DNA of 64,000 nt from assembly GCF_043195125.1 (NCBI RefSeq), contig NZ_JBAFWR010000002.1; one strand, written 5' to 3'. Source of the DNA: NCEH01 sp043195125. Lineage in GTDB: Bacteria > Pseudomonadota > Alphaproteobacteria > Rhizobiales > Xanthobacteraceae. The notes under the pieces were generated by a model. That model ran no database searches and was not told the origin of the DNA. It was given only the letters and a program-made list of their open reading frames with translations. This document shows, piece after piece, positions 54,255-63,441 of this stretch. How positions within the stretch are numbered: position 1 is the first letter of the stretch; every line of letters starts with the position of its first letter. The translations under genes were made by a program, and so were the position numbers.

Positions 54255-55636
54255 GCGAACCGCACACCTGCTCCCTGAGATGGCGCCTCGTCTCCCGCCT
54301 GGTCACGCTCCAGGCGGCGATGCTGACGCTGTTCATCGCGGTGATCTTCGCCGCGCTCTGGGCCACCGGCTATCTGGTAGGCCTGGAGCCGGAGGACGCG
54401 GTGATCGACACCCTGGCCGCAGCCACCGCCCAGGGCCCGGACGGCGGCCTCGAACTGCGCGACACCCCGGCGCTGAAGAGCCTGCGCGCGGAACGCCCCG
54501 ATTTGTGGTTCACCATCCGCGACAAGGCCGGTCACGAACTTAAGGAAGGCCCGGTGCCGCCCGAGTTCGCGCGCGCCGGCAAGGCGCTCGACGATGTCGG
54601 GCAGGCCCGGCTCGGCTGGACGCTGGACGAGCCGCCCCGTGCCGCGGCCCGCCTCAAGAAGGTGCGCACCCCTGCGGGGTCCCTGCAGATCATGACCGGC
54701 CCGGGAGGGAGCGTGCCGCTCGGGCGGATCGCCTGGGCCGCCTTCATTCTCGGCATCAGCGTGATTCTGCCGGCGTTGGCGCTGATGACGCTTTCCACAC
54801 TGGTCGCGACGCCGATCGTGGTGCGCCGCTCGCTGGCCAGCCTCAGTGCGACCGCCGCCGAGGCACAGCGCATCGATGCCGACGACCGCGGCGCCCGCCT
54901 CTCGCTCGACGACGTCCCCGACGAGGTGGTTCCGCTTGTGACGGCGGTGAACGACGCCCTCGGCCGGCTGGACGAGGGCTACGAGCGCCGCCAGCGCTTC
55001 CTCATGGATGCGGCGCACGAGCTGCGCACCCCCATCGCCATCCTAAACACGCGGCTGGAGGGCTTGCCGGACGGGCCGGACAAATCCCGCCTGCTGGAGG
55101 ACCTCGCCCGCCTGTCGCTGCTGGCCGAGCAACTCCTGGATCTGCAGCGCCTCGATCGCAGCGGCCCCTTCATGCCGGTGGACCTCGTGCCGCTCGCCCG
55201 CCGCACGGTGGCGGACCTTGCGCCGCTCGCCATCTCCGCGGGGTTCGACCTCTCCTTCGAGACGGAGGGCGAGAGCATCGCTGTGGCCGGCGAGCCGTTC
55301 TCGCTGGAGCGGGCGCTCTATAATCTGGTGCAGAACGCCATCGAGCATGCCGGCGGCGGCGCCATCGTGGTGCGGGTCGAGCGGGGCGGCGTGATGGAGG
55401 TGGCGGACGACGGCGGCGGCGTGCCGGCCGAATTCCGCCAGCGCATCTTCGAGCCATTCCAGCGGCTGCGCCCGCGGGCGCGCGGCGCCGGCCTCGGCCT
55501 GCATCTGGTGGGAGAGATCGTGCGCGCCCATCACGGCAGCGTCTGCGTCATCGACGGGCCGGGCGGCGGCGCCCGGTTCCGCATCACGCTGCCGCTGTTC
55601 GCCACGCCGGGCGCGACGGTTCCGGCCCGGGCGTAA
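54251..55636 (+). CDS. Sensor histidine kinase
   Basis: Membrane kinase, 461 residues, partner of the preceding regulator. One helix at about residues 15-40, a periplasmic domain of roughly 120 residues, a second helix at about 160-187, HAMP, then HisKA with His256 in DAAHELRTPIAI, and an ATPase domain with NLVQNAIEHA, ADDGGGVP and GAGLGLHLV. The periplasmic region shows no known sensor motif. Phosphorylation of the regulator would act on unknown targets; the neighbouring pmtA is a candidate. Confidence 0.93.
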   Translation: MSEPHTCSLRWRLVSRLVTLQAAMLTLFIAVIFAALWATGYLVGLEPEDAVIDTLAAATAQGPDGGLELRDTPALKSLRAERPDLWFTIRDKAGHELKEGPVPPEFARAGKALDDVGQARLGWTLDEPPRAAARLKKVRTPAGSLQIMTGPGGSVPLGRIAWAAFILGISVILPALALMTLSTLVATPIVVRRSLASLSATAAEAQRIDADDRGARLSLDDVPDEVVPLVTAVNDALGRLDEGYERRQRFLMDAAHELRTPIAILNTRLEGLPDGPDKSRLLEDLARLSLLAEQLLDLQRLDRSGPFMPVDLVPLARRTVADLAPLAISAGFDLSFETEGESIAVAGEPFSLERALYNLVQNAIEHAGGGAIVVRVERGGVMEVADDGGGVPAEFRQRIFEPFQRLRPRARGAGLGLHLVGEIVRAHHGSVCVIDGPGGGARFRITLPLFATPGATVPARA

Positions 55637-55714
55637 TGCACCGGTAATCCAGCCGCTGCACAGCAGGCATCGCAGGCCGCGCGCCTGACCGGAACAAAGG
55701 CTCGCCACTTCCCG

Positions 55715-56335
55715 ATGCATCACTCCCGCACGAACGATTCGCTGAGCTTCCTGAGAGCCTGGGCCTCCAATCCCGGGCGGCTCGGAGCGCTGGCGCCTTC
55801 CGGCCCCGCCCTGGCGCGGCTGATCACCTCGGAAATCGATACCTCTACCGGCCCGGTGCTGGAGCTTGGCCCCGGCACCGGCGTGTTCACCCAAGCACTG
55901 CTGGCGCGCGGCCTGCGCGAGCATGACCTGACGCTGATCGAATTCGGCTCGGATTTCGCGGCCCTGCTCCAGGTCCGCTTTCCCGCCGCCCGCGTGCTAT
56001 GGGCCGACGCCAGTCAGCTTGCCCGCTACCGTCTGTTCGAGGGCGCGCCGCTGGGCGCCGTGGTCAGCGGGCTGCCGCTGCTGAACATGGGCCCGCGCAA
56101 GATCATGGCGATCCTCTCCGGCGCGTTCGGCTATCTGCGCCCACGCGGCGCCTTCTATCAATTCACCTACGGCCCGCGCTGCCCCGTGCCGCGCCCGATT
56201 CTCGACCGGCTGGGGCTGAAGGCGACATTCGTCGGCTGCACCTTGCGCAACCTGCCGCCGGCCTCGGTCTATCGCATCAGCGCCCGCCCGATGGCGCTCG
56301 TCGGCCCCGCCGCCGCGTCGGCCTCAGACGAATAG
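55715..56335 (+). CDS. pmtA: Phospholipid N-methyltransferase, PmtA-like
   Basis: SAM-dependent methyltransferase, 206 residues, similar to PmtA of Sinorhizobium and Rhodobacter, which methylates phosphatidylethanolamine to phosphatidylcholine. FLRAWASNPGRLGALAPSGPALA is a strong family N-terminus, and VLELGPGTGVFTQALLARG is the SAM motif. The acidic post-I loop is LIEFGSDFA. The enzyme is soluble or peripheral. Other class I methyltransferases of this subgroup (rRNA-type) are a less likely alternative. Confidence 0.78.
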   Translation: MHHSRTNDSLSFLRAWASNPGRLGALAPSGPALARLITSEIDTSTGPVLELGPGTGVFTQALLARGLREHDLTLIEFGSDFAALLQVRFPAARVLWADASQLARYRLFEGAPLGAVVSGLPLLNMGPRKIMAILSGAFGYLRPRGAFYQFTYGPRCPVPRPILDRLGLKATFVGCTLRNLPPASVYRISARPMALVGPAAASASDE

Positions 56336-56408
56336 GCGGGCACTCAGCTTGACTCCCCTTGCGTCCCGGTGTCTTTGCCCTCCCCAAAATTGAACGGAGG
56401 GATACCCC

Positions 56409-57365
56409 TTGACCACAGCCTTTATTTTCCCCGGCCAGGGCAGCCAAGCCGTTGGCATGGGCAAGGCGCTCGCGGAAAATTTCGCGGTCGCGAAGGCCGT
56501 GTTCGACGAGGTGGACGGCGCCCTCGGCGAGACCCTCTCCCGCACCATGTGGGACGGGCCGATCGAGGAACTGACCCTCACCGCCAACGCCCAGCCGGCC
56601 TTGATGGCGGTGTCGCTCGCCGCCATGCGGGTGCTGGAGGCGGAAGCCGGTCTCGACCTTTCCCGCGACGCGTCGTTCGTCGCCGGCCATTCGCTGGGGG
56701 AATATTCCGCGCTCGCCGCCGCCGGCGCGCTCTCCATCACTGACGCCGCCCGCCTGCTGCGCATTCGCGGACGCGCCATGCAGGACGCCGTGCCGGTGGG
56801 CCAGGGCGCCATGGCGGCGATCCTCGGTCTCGATTTCGAGCAGGCCAGCGCCGTCGCCGAAGAGGCGGCCGGCGCCGACGTCTGTGAAGCGGCCAACGAC
56901 AATGCGAACGGCCAGGTGGTTCTGTCTGGCTCCACGGCGGCGGTCGAGCGGGCGATGGAGATCGCCAAGGCCAAGGGTGCTTCTCGCGCGATCCTCCTGC
57001 CCGTGTCCGCCCCGTTCCATTGCCGCCTGATGCAGCCGGCCGCCGACGCCATGCAGATCGCGCTCGCCGCCAGCGCGGTGAAGGCGCCGGTGGTGCCGGT
57101 GGTCTCCAACGTGCGGGCCGCCCCGGTCAGCAACCCGGCGGAGATCGTCGCCTTGCTGGTGCAGCAGGTAACGGGCACGGTCCGCTGGCGCGAAAGCGTG
57201 CTGTTCATGGCGGGCGCTGGCGTTACACGCACGGTGGAAGTGGGCGCCGGCAAGGTCCTCTCGGGCCTTTCGCGCCGCATCGCCAAGGAAATCGCGGTCT
57301 CGGCGGTCGGCACGCCGGAAGACGTGGCGGCCTTCATCGCCGCCCGCCAGACACCGGCCGCCTGA
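56409..57365 (+). CDS. fabD: Malonyl-CoA:ACP transacylase, TTG start
   Basis: Loads malonyl groups on ACP for fatty-acid synthesis, 318 residues. The GQGSQ motif, the active-site serine in GHSLGEYSA and the partner histidine in PVSAPFHCRLM are present. The frame begins with TTG at 56409 after GGAGGG; the first ATG lies after the GQGSQ motif, so TTG is the likely initiator. Same-strand genes fabG, acpP and fabF follow. Confidence 0.95.
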   Translation: MTTAFIFPGQGSQAVGMGKALAENFAVAKAVFDEVDGALGETLSRTMWDGPIEELTLTANAQPALMAVSLAAMRVLEAEAGLDLSRDASFVAGHSLGEYSALAAAGALSITDAARLLRIRGRAMQDAVPVGQGAMAAILGLDFEQASAVAEEAAGADVCEAANDNANGQVVLSGSTAAVERAMEIAKAKGASRAILLPVSAPFHCRLMQPAADAMQIALAASAVKAPVVPVVSNVRAAPVSNPAEIVALLVQQVTGTVRWRESVLFMAGAGVTRTVEVGAGKVLSGLSRRIAKEIAVSAVGTPEDVAAFIAARQTPAA

Positions 57366-57406
57366 GCCGCCCCGGCTCATTCCCCTCTTTCGTTTCAGGA
57401 GCCTCC

Positions 57407-58144
57407 ATGTTCGATCTCAGCGGCAAGACCGCCCTCGTCACCGGCGCAACCGGCGGCATCGGCGGCGCCATCGCCAAGGCGCTCCACGCCCAGGGCGCGA
57501 CCGTCGCCATTTCCGGCACCCGCCGAGAGGTGCTGGACGCCTTCGCCGCGGAGCTCAAGGAGCGCGTGCATGTGCTGCCCTGCAATCTCGGCGTCACCGA
57601 GGACGTGGAGAAGCTGATTCCCGACGCCGAGGCGGCGCTAGGCCAGCTCGACATCCTCGTGAACAATGCCGGCATCACCCGCGACAATATCTTCATGCGC
57701 CTGAAGGACGAGGACTGGGATCAGGTGATCGCGGTGAACCTTACCTCCACCTTCCGCCTCTCCCGGGCGGCGGTGCGCTCCATGATGCGGCGCCGGTCGG
57801 GCCGGATCATTTCCATCACCTCGGTGGTGGGCGTGACCGGGAACGCCGGCCAGGGCAATTATGCCGCAGCGAAGGCGGGCATGATCGGCATGTCCAAGTC
57901 CCTCGCCCAGGAAGTGGCCAGCCGCGGCGTGACGGTGAATTGCGTCGCTCCGGGCTTTATCGCCACCGCCATGACCGACGTGCTGAACGAAAAGCAGCGC
58001 GAGGGCATTCTGAAGGCCGTGCCGGCGGCTCGGCTCGGCTCGCCGGAAGACATTGCCAGCGCCTGCGTTTATCTGGCCTCGGACGAAGCCGGCTATGTGA
58101 CGGGCCAGACGCTGCACGTGAACGGCGGCATGGCGATGATCTGA
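57407..58144 (+). CDS. fabG: 3-oxoacyl-ACP reductase
   Basis: NADPH-dependent reductase of the fatty-acid elongation cycle, 245 residues. TGATGGIG, NNAGITRDN, the catalytic Ser (SITSVVG), YxxxK in GNYAAAKAG, and the C-terminal GQTLHVNGGMAM are diagnostic. ATG 57407 follows AGGAGCC. It lies 41 bases after fabD. Confidence 0.96.
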   Translation: MFDLSGKTALVTGATGGIGGAIAKALHAQGATVAISGTRREVLDAFAAELKERVHVLPCNLGVTEDVEKLIPDAEAALGQLDILVNNAGITRDNIFMRLKDEDWDQVIAVNLTSTFRLSRAAVRSMMRRRSGRIISITSVVGVTGNAGQGNYAAAKAGMIGMSKSLAQEVASRGVTVNCVAPGFIATAMTDVLNEKQREGILKAVPAARLGSPEDIASACVYLASDEAGYVTGQTLHVNGGMAMI

Positions 58145-58401
58145 CAAAGGTGCGGGAGCGGGCGGCGCAGCGGGCTTTGCTGGCATAGGCGCAGGAAGTA
58201 TGATACCGACCCGCACCGTCCTGTCCCGGCCTTGGAAATCCAGCTCCGGACCGGGATAAAAACGCGCATCCGGTACGTCTTTGGTTCCAAGACCCGCCGG
58301 AATGAGCATGGGGGCTGGGCACGGCGGAAGAAAGGCATTATGCCCTCTCACAGCCGCCGTACGGCATAGAGACAATTTTTTCAGATAATGAGGGTGCATC
58401 G

Positions 58402-58638
58402 ATGAGTGACATCGCCGAGCGGGTGAAGAAGATCGTCGCGGAGCATCTGGGCGTGGAGCCCGAGAAGGTCACGGAAAACGCCAGCTTCATCGACGACCTC
58501 GGCGCCGACAGCCTCGACACCGTCGAGCTCGTCATGGCCTTCGAGGAAGCTTTCAACACCGAGATCCCGGACGACGCGGCTGAGACCATTCTGACGGTCG
58601 GCGACGCGATCAAGTTCCTGGAGAAGAACGCGGCCTGA
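58402..58638 (+). CDS. acpP: Acyl carrier protein
   Basis: Small acidic carrier, 78 residues, with the phosphopantetheine Ser37 in LGADSLDTVEL. FIDDLGADSLDTVELVMAFEEAF and IPDDAAETILTVGDAI are fully canonical. The 257-base gap before it probably contains its own strong promoter, although none is clear to me; nothing else is seen there. Confidence 0.98.
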   Translation: MSDIAERVKKIVAEHLGVEPEKVTENASFIDDLGADSLDTVELVMAFEEAFNTEIPDDAAETILTVGDAIKFLEKNAA

Positions 58639-58724
58639 GCCGTGCCAGCGACGGCGACGGTCGCACCCGCCATGGATTTCTCCAGGATGGCGGCCGTCGC
58701 GTTCCTAGTTCCGGAGTTCCCCTC

Positions 58725-59987
58725 ATGAGACGTGTTGTCGTCACCGGCCTCGGCATGGTGACGCCGCTCGGCTGCGGCGTCGAGCCAAGCTGGCGGCGAC
58801 TGATTGCGGGCCAGAGCGGCGCAAAGTTCGTCGAACGCTTCGACGTGTCGGACCTCGCCTGCAAGATCGCGTGCATGATCCCCCGTGGTGACGGCACCGA
58901 TGGCACCTTCAATCCTGACGATTGGATGGAGCCCAAGGAGCAGCGCAAGGTCGACGAATTCATCGTCTTCGCCATGGCTGCGGCCAAGCAGGCGCTCGAC
59001 GATGCGGGCTGGCATCCCACCTCGTATGAGGACCAGATCGCCTCCGGTGTCCTCATCGGCTCCGGCATCGGCGGCATCGAGGGCATTTCCGAAGCCGCAC
59101 ATATCCTGAAGGAGCGCGGCCCGCGCCGCATCTCGCCCTTCTTCATTCCCGGGCGCCTGATCAATCTGGCCGGCGGCTACGTCTCAATCGCCCACGGGCT
59201 GAAGGGGCCGAACCACGCGGTCGTCACGGCGTGCTCCACCGGCGCCCATGCCATCGGCGATGCCGGACGGCTGATCGCGCTCGGCGATGCCGACGTGATG
59301 GTGGCCGGCGGCACCGAATCGACGGTGAATCGTCTGTCCCTCGCCGGCTTCGCCGCCTGCAAGGCGCTCTGCACCAGCTTCAACGACGCACCGGAAAAGG
59401 GCTCTCGGCCCTATGACCGAGACCGAGACGGCTTCGTCATGGGCGAGGGCGCCGGCATCGTGGTGCTTGAGGAATACGAGCACGCCAAGGCGCGCGGCGC
59501 GAAGATCTACGCCGAACTCATCGGCTATGGCCTCTCGGGCGACGCCTATCACATCACGGCCCCCTCGCCCGACGGCGACGGCGCCTTCCGCTGCATGACC
59601 GCCGCCCTCAAGCGCGCGGGCATCCCCGCCTCCGAACTCGATTACATCAACGCCCATGGCACCTCGACCATGGCCGATGAAATCGAACTGGGCGCGGTGG
59701 AGCGGCTGCTGGGCAATGCGGCGGCGAAGACCTCCATGTCCTCCACCAAATCCTCCATCGGGCACCTGCTCGGCGCGGCGGGCGCGGTGGAAGCCATCTT
59801 CTCGGTGCTCGCCATCCGCGACCAGATCGCCCCGGCGACGCTGAACCTCGACAATCCCTCGGTGGACACCCCCATCGATCTCGTGCCCCACACGGCGCGG
59901 CAGCGGGAAATCAACACGGTGCTGTCCAATTCCTTCGGGTTCGGCGGCACCAATGCCTCGGTGGTGTTCCGCCGCGCCGAGGCCTGA
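58725..59987 (+). CDS. fabF: 3-oxoacyl-ACP synthase II
   Basis: Condensing enzyme of fatty-acid elongation, 420 residues. The nucleophile Cys lies in VTACSTGAHA; the two histidines lie in INAHGTST and SSIGHLLGAAGAVE; the GFGGTNASVVF C-terminus is complete. It follows acpP by 86 bases. A hairpin at 60001-60025 lies downstream. Confidence 0.97.
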   Translation: MRRVVVTGLGMVTPLGCGVEPSWRRLIAGQSGAKFVERFDVSDLACKIACMIPRGDGTDGTFNPDDWMEPKEQRKVDEFIVFAMAAAKQALDDAGWHPTSYEDQIASGVLIGSGIGGIEGISEAAHILKERGPRRISPFFIPGRLINLAGGYVSIAHGLKGPNHAVVTACSTGAHAIGDAGRLIALGDADVMVAGGTESTVNRLSLAGFAACKALCTSFNDAPEKGSRPYDRDRDGFVMGEGAGIVVLEEYEHAKARGAKIYAELIGYGLSGDAYHITAPSPDGDGAFRCMTAALKRAGIPASELDYINAHGTSTMADEIELGAVERLLGNAAAKTSMSSTKSSIGHLLGAAGAVEAIFSVLAIRDQIAPATLNLDNPSVDTPIDLVPHTARQREINTVLSNSFGFGGTNASVVFRRAEA

Positions 59988-60000
59988 GCACACGCCTTTT

Positions 60001-60025
60001 GCGGCCCGTTCATCATGCGGGCCGC
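60001..60025. terminator. Hairpin between fabF and mltG
   Basis: Arms GCGGCCCG (60001-60008) and CGGGCCGC (60018-60025), 9-base loop. It lacks a following T-run on the plus strand, so it may only attenuate or stabilise the transcript. Confidence 0.4.
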
Positions 60026-60217
60026 GAAACCCGCCGGTTCTCGGCGGCGGTACGCCTTATCGCCATATTTGACGTTAGCCTGCGCGCCATTGGCCTTCGC
60101 CCTGCGATAGGTATCATGCGCCTCTTTGCATGGACCGGCGCGCGGGCTGGCTTTCCGGTCCGGGCCGTGCGGTGCGCGGAGATCTTGGGCGCAGCGAACG
60201 CGATGGGAGAACCCTGA

Positions 60218-61777
60218 ATGGCGACGTCCGAGCCTCCAGCGCACGAAGGCCGCCCCAACAACGCCCCCCGTCAGGAGCCTGTGTTGGGCGCATCGCCGGC
60301 CGTGCCGGGCGACGGCCGCGCCGCGCCTGTGGTGGCCCCCGTATCGCAAAGCGACGCCGCGTCTTCCCCCGCGCCGGAACCACGAATTGGCACCGACCCC
60401 GCGGCAGGCGCGGGGCCTGCTGCCCCAGAAGTGAAGGCGCCGGAAAGCCGCATGGTCGCAGACGCCACCGCTCCCTCCTCGTCCGCGCCCGCCCCTTCCG
60501 CGTCAGCAACGCAGGCTGCGGATGCGGCGCAACCCGTGCCCGAGGCGCCCCCCGAATCGCCAAAGGCAAAGCCCGCGAAGCCGCCGCGCGAGACCCGTGG
60601 CCAGGCGAAAGCCAGGAGACGCGCGGAACGCCTCGCGCGTGATCCGCGCGCCGCCGCCAAGGCGGCCGAAAAGAAGCGCCCGTCCCGCGGCGCCCGCCAC
60701 CCGGCTGTGGTGATCGGCAGCGCCATTTTCACGATTCTGCTCTTCCTGACCGTCGGCGGCGGGCTGGTGGCCTGGTACGGACAGCTGAAATATGCTGCGC
60801 CCGGTCCGCTGGCGGCGGAGAAAAACGTATTCATTCCCCGGGGCCAGGGCGCGCGCGACATCGCCGACCTGCTTGAGCGCCAGGGCGTCATCGACAATTG
60901 GCTGCTGTTCATGGTGGCGCAGCAGCTGGCGCATCGCGGCCAGCCGCTTCAGGCCGGCGAATATATCTTCAAGCCCCGCGTTTCCCTGGAGAAGGTGCTC
61001 GACGCGCTGGCCGACGGGCGTGTCATCCAGCACCAGATCACCATTCCCGAGGGGCTGACCACCCAGCAGATCGTCGCCCGCCTGATGGAAAGCGACCTGC
61101 TCACAGGCACGCCGCGCATGCCGCAGGAAGGCACCCTGCTGCCGGAGACCTATAATATCGTCCGCGGCACCAGCCGCGACGAGGTGCTGAAGCGCATGGC
61201 GAGCGACCAGCAGAAGCTGGTGCGCGACCTTTGGGCCAAGCGCGCGCCCGACCTGCCGCTGAAGACGCCGCAGGAAATGGTGGTCCTCGCCTCGATCGTC
61301 GAGAAGGAGACCGGCAAGCCGGACGAACGGCCGAAGGTTGCCGCGGTCTTCATCAACCGCCTCGCCCGCAAGATGCGCCTGCAGTCCGATCCCACGATCA
61401 TCTATGGCATCGCAGGCGGCAAGGGCGTGCTGGGCCGGCCGATCTCGCGGGCGGATATCACGAACGCGACCCCGTACAATACCTATGCCATTGACGGCCT
61501 GCCGCCCGGCCCGATCGGGAACCCGGGACGCGACTCCCTGGCGGCTGTGGCCAATCCGGCCAAGACCAAGGATCTTTATTTCGTCGCCGACGGCACGGGC
61601 GGCCACGTCTTCTCCGAGACGCTCGAGCAGCACAATCGCAACGTCGCCCGCTGGCGCGAGATCGAAGCCGAGGCGCGTACCAAGGCGCAGAACGCCGTTC
61701 CGACCAGCAATACCGGCGTCGGCACAGGAGATCCGGCACCCGCCGCGCCGCCTCCGCCGCGCGCCCCTTCCAACTGA
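60218..61777 (+). CDS. mltG: Endolytic transglycosylase MltG
   Basis: Membrane-anchored lytic transglycosylase, 519 residues, that cuts nascent glycan strands. About 160 residues of Ala/Pro-rich, then basic, cytoplasmic sequence precede one membrane helix (VVIGSAIFTILLFLTVGGGLVAWY). The YceG domain has the LysM-like start and the catalytic Glu in ASIVEKETGKPDER, with QSDPTIIYG and ATPYNTYAIDGLPPGPIGNPG in the family pattern. The C-terminus is Pro-rich. It is usually next to fabF in alphaproteobacteria. Confidence 0.93.
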   Translation: MATSEPPAHEGRPNNAPRQEPVLGASPAVPGDGRAAPVVAPVSQSDAASSPAPEPRIGTDPAAGAGPAAPEVKAPESRMVADATAPSSSAPAPSASATQAADAAQPVPEAPPESPKAKPAKPPRETRGQAKARRRAERLARDPRAAAKAAEKKRPSRGARHPAVVIGSAIFTILLFLTVGGGLVAWYGQLKYAAPGPLAAEKNVFIPRGQGARDIADLLERQGVIDNWLLFMVAQQLAHRGQPLQAGEYIFKPRVSLEKVLDALADGRVIQHQITIPEGLTTQQIVARLMESDLLTGTPRMPQEGTLLPETYNIVRGTSRDEVLKRMASDQQKLVRDLWAKRAPDLPLKTPQEMVVLASIVEKETGKPDERPKVAAVFINRLARKMRLQSDPTIIYGIAGGKGVLGRPISRADITNATPYNTYAIDGLPPGPIGNPGRDSLAAVANPAKTKDLYFVADGTGGHVFSETLEQHNRNVARWREIEAEARTKAQNAVPTSNTGVGTGDPAPAAPPPPRAPSN

Positions 61778-61812
61778 ACGGGCCGGCGGCACGCCGGCCA
61801 CACGAGGCTCTG

Positions 61813-62733
61813 ATGTCATCTGCGGGTTCCGCCCCTTCCCAGCGCTCGGCCCTGGCCAGCATGACCGGCTTTGCCCGCATTCAGGGCGTCACCGCCGGCT
61901 GGCGCTGGGCGTGGGAGGTGCGCTCGGTGAATGCCAAGGGGCTCGACCTGCGCCTGCGCGTTCCCGCCGGCTTCGAGGCTCTGGACACCGCAGCCCGGGC
62001 CGCCGCCTCCCGCGCCCTGGCGCGTGGTTCTGTGGCCGGCACGCTGACCCTGGCGCGGGAGGGCGAGAGCGTCGCCGTGGCGGTGAACCAGCCGGCCCTC
62101 GAAGCGCTGATCGTCGCGGCACGCGCGGCGGCCGAGCGTTATTCCATCGCCCCGCCCACCCTCGATGCTCTGCTCACCGTGAAGGGCATCGTCGAGGTGA
62201 TCGAGGCCGAGCTCACCCCGCAGGACCAGGAGGCGGTCTCTCATGCGGCCCTCGCCGGCTTCGAGGGGGCGCTTGAGGCCTTGATCGCCATGCGCCACGC
62301 CGAGGGTGCTGCGCTCAAGGCGGTGCTGCTGGAGCGGCTTGACGCCATTGCGGCTCTCGTGGCCCAGGCGGAAGCCCGGCCGGAGCGCGGCGCCGAGGCC
62401 ATCAAGGCTCGCCTGCGCGATCAGGTGCGCGCGCTGCTGGATACCGGGACGCCGCTCGACCCCGAGCGCCTGCACCAGGAAGCGGCCCTGCTCGCCACCA
62501 AGGCTGATATCCGTGAGGAACTGGATCGTCTGACCGCCCACCTCGCCGCGGCGCGGGACTTGCTCGCCCAAGGGGGGCCGGTGGGGCGGCGGCTGGACTT
62601 CCTGTCCCAGGAGTTCAATCGGGAGAGCAATACGCTCTGCTCCAAGTCCAATGCGGTCGCGCTCACCCAGATCGGGCTTGACCTGAAGCTGCTTGTGGAT
62701 CAGTTCCGCGAGCAGATCGCGAACATCGAGTGA
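61813..62733 (+). CDS. yicC: YicC family endoribonuclease
   Basis: YicC/YloC protein, 306 residues, a family shown to have endoribonuclease activity and to affect small-RNA decay. SMTGFARIQG, WEVRSVNAKGLDLRLRVP and the C-terminal GRRLDFLSQEFNRESNTLCSKSN are diagnostic and hold the conserved acidic residues. It begins 35 bases after mltG and ends 13 bases before gmk. Confidence 0.93.
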   Translation: MSSAGSAPSQRSALASMTGFARIQGVTAGWRWAWEVRSVNAKGLDLRLRVPAGFEALDTAARAAASRALARGSVAGTLTLAREGESVAVAVNQPALEALIVAARAAAERYSIAPPTLDALLTVKGIVEVIEAELTPQDQEAVSHAALAGFEGALEALIAMRHAEGAALKAVLLERLDAIAALVAQAEARPERGAEAIKARLRDQVRALLDTGTPLDPERLHQEAALLATKADIREELDRLTAHLAAARDLLAQGGPVGRRLDFLSQEFNRESNTLCSKSNAVALTQIGLDLKLLVDQFREQIANIE

Positions 62734-62746
62734 GGCCGACCCGACC

Positions 62747-63424
62747 ATGGACGCTGCGAGCGCCCCTTCCGCCCCGACGTCTGGCCGCTCGGGGCTTGCC
62801 CGGCGGGGCTTGATGCTGGTGCTTTCCTCGCCGTCGGGCGCCGGAAAGACCACGCTCTCGCGGCTGTTGCTGGCGCAGGACAACCGCATCACCATGTCGG
62901 TCTCCGTCACCACGCGAAAGCCACGCCCCGGCGAAGTGGAAGGCACGGACTATTATTTTACCGACGTGGACGGCTTCCGCCACATGCGCGACACGGGCGC
63001 GCTGCTGGAACATGCGACCGTGTTCGGCAATCTCTACGGCACGCCCCGGAAACCTGTGGAGGACGCCCTCGCCCACGGGCGCGATGTGCTGTTCGACATC
63101 GACTGGCAAGGCACCCAGCAGCTGGAGGAGAGCGACGGCGCCAAGGATGACCTCGTGAAGGTTTTCATCCTTCCCCCGTCCGCCGCCGCATTGGAGGAGC
63201 GCCTGCGCGGTCGCGGTCAGGACGCCGACGATGTCGTGCACCAGCGCATGGCCAAGGCATCCGACGAGATCAGCCATTACGACGCGTATGACTACATCCT
63301 CATCAACGAGGATGTGGAAAAGAGCCTTGTCAAGCTCAAGGCGATTCTTCAGGCGGAACGTCTGAGGCGCCGGCGGCTGACCGGGCTCGCCCATTTCGTG
63401 AACACGCTGCGCGCCGGGCTCTGA
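62747..63424 (+). CDS. gmk: Guanylate kinase
   Basis: Phosphorylates GMP to GDP, 225 residues. P-loop SSPSGAGKTTLSR, GMP-binding SVTTRKPRPGEVEGTDYYF and the DIDWQGTQQ motif are present. ATG 62747 is used; it gives a 20-residue N-terminal extension before the P-loop region, and an internal Met (MLVLSS) is an alternative. It is convergent with rsmA. Confidence 0.95.
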   Translation: MDAASAPSAPTSGRSGLARRGLMLVLSSPSGAGKTTLSRLLLAQDNRITMSVSVTTRKPRPGEVEGTDYYFTDVDGFRHMRDTGALLEHATVFGNLYGTPRKPVEDALAHGRDVLFDIDWQGTQQLEESDGAKDDLVKVFILPPSAAALEERLRGRGQDADDVVHQRMAKASDEISHYDAYDYILINEDVEKSLVKLKAILQAERLRRRRLTGLAHFVNTLRAGL

Positions 63425-63425
63425 G

Positions 63426-63440
63426 CCGGCGCCTCGCCGG
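63426..63440. terminator. Short hairpin between gmk and rsmA
   Basis: CCGGCG/CGCCGG with a 3-base loop lies two bases after the gmk stop, in the 17-base gap to the convergent rsmA. No T-run is present. Confidence 0.35.
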
Positions 63441-63441
63441 T

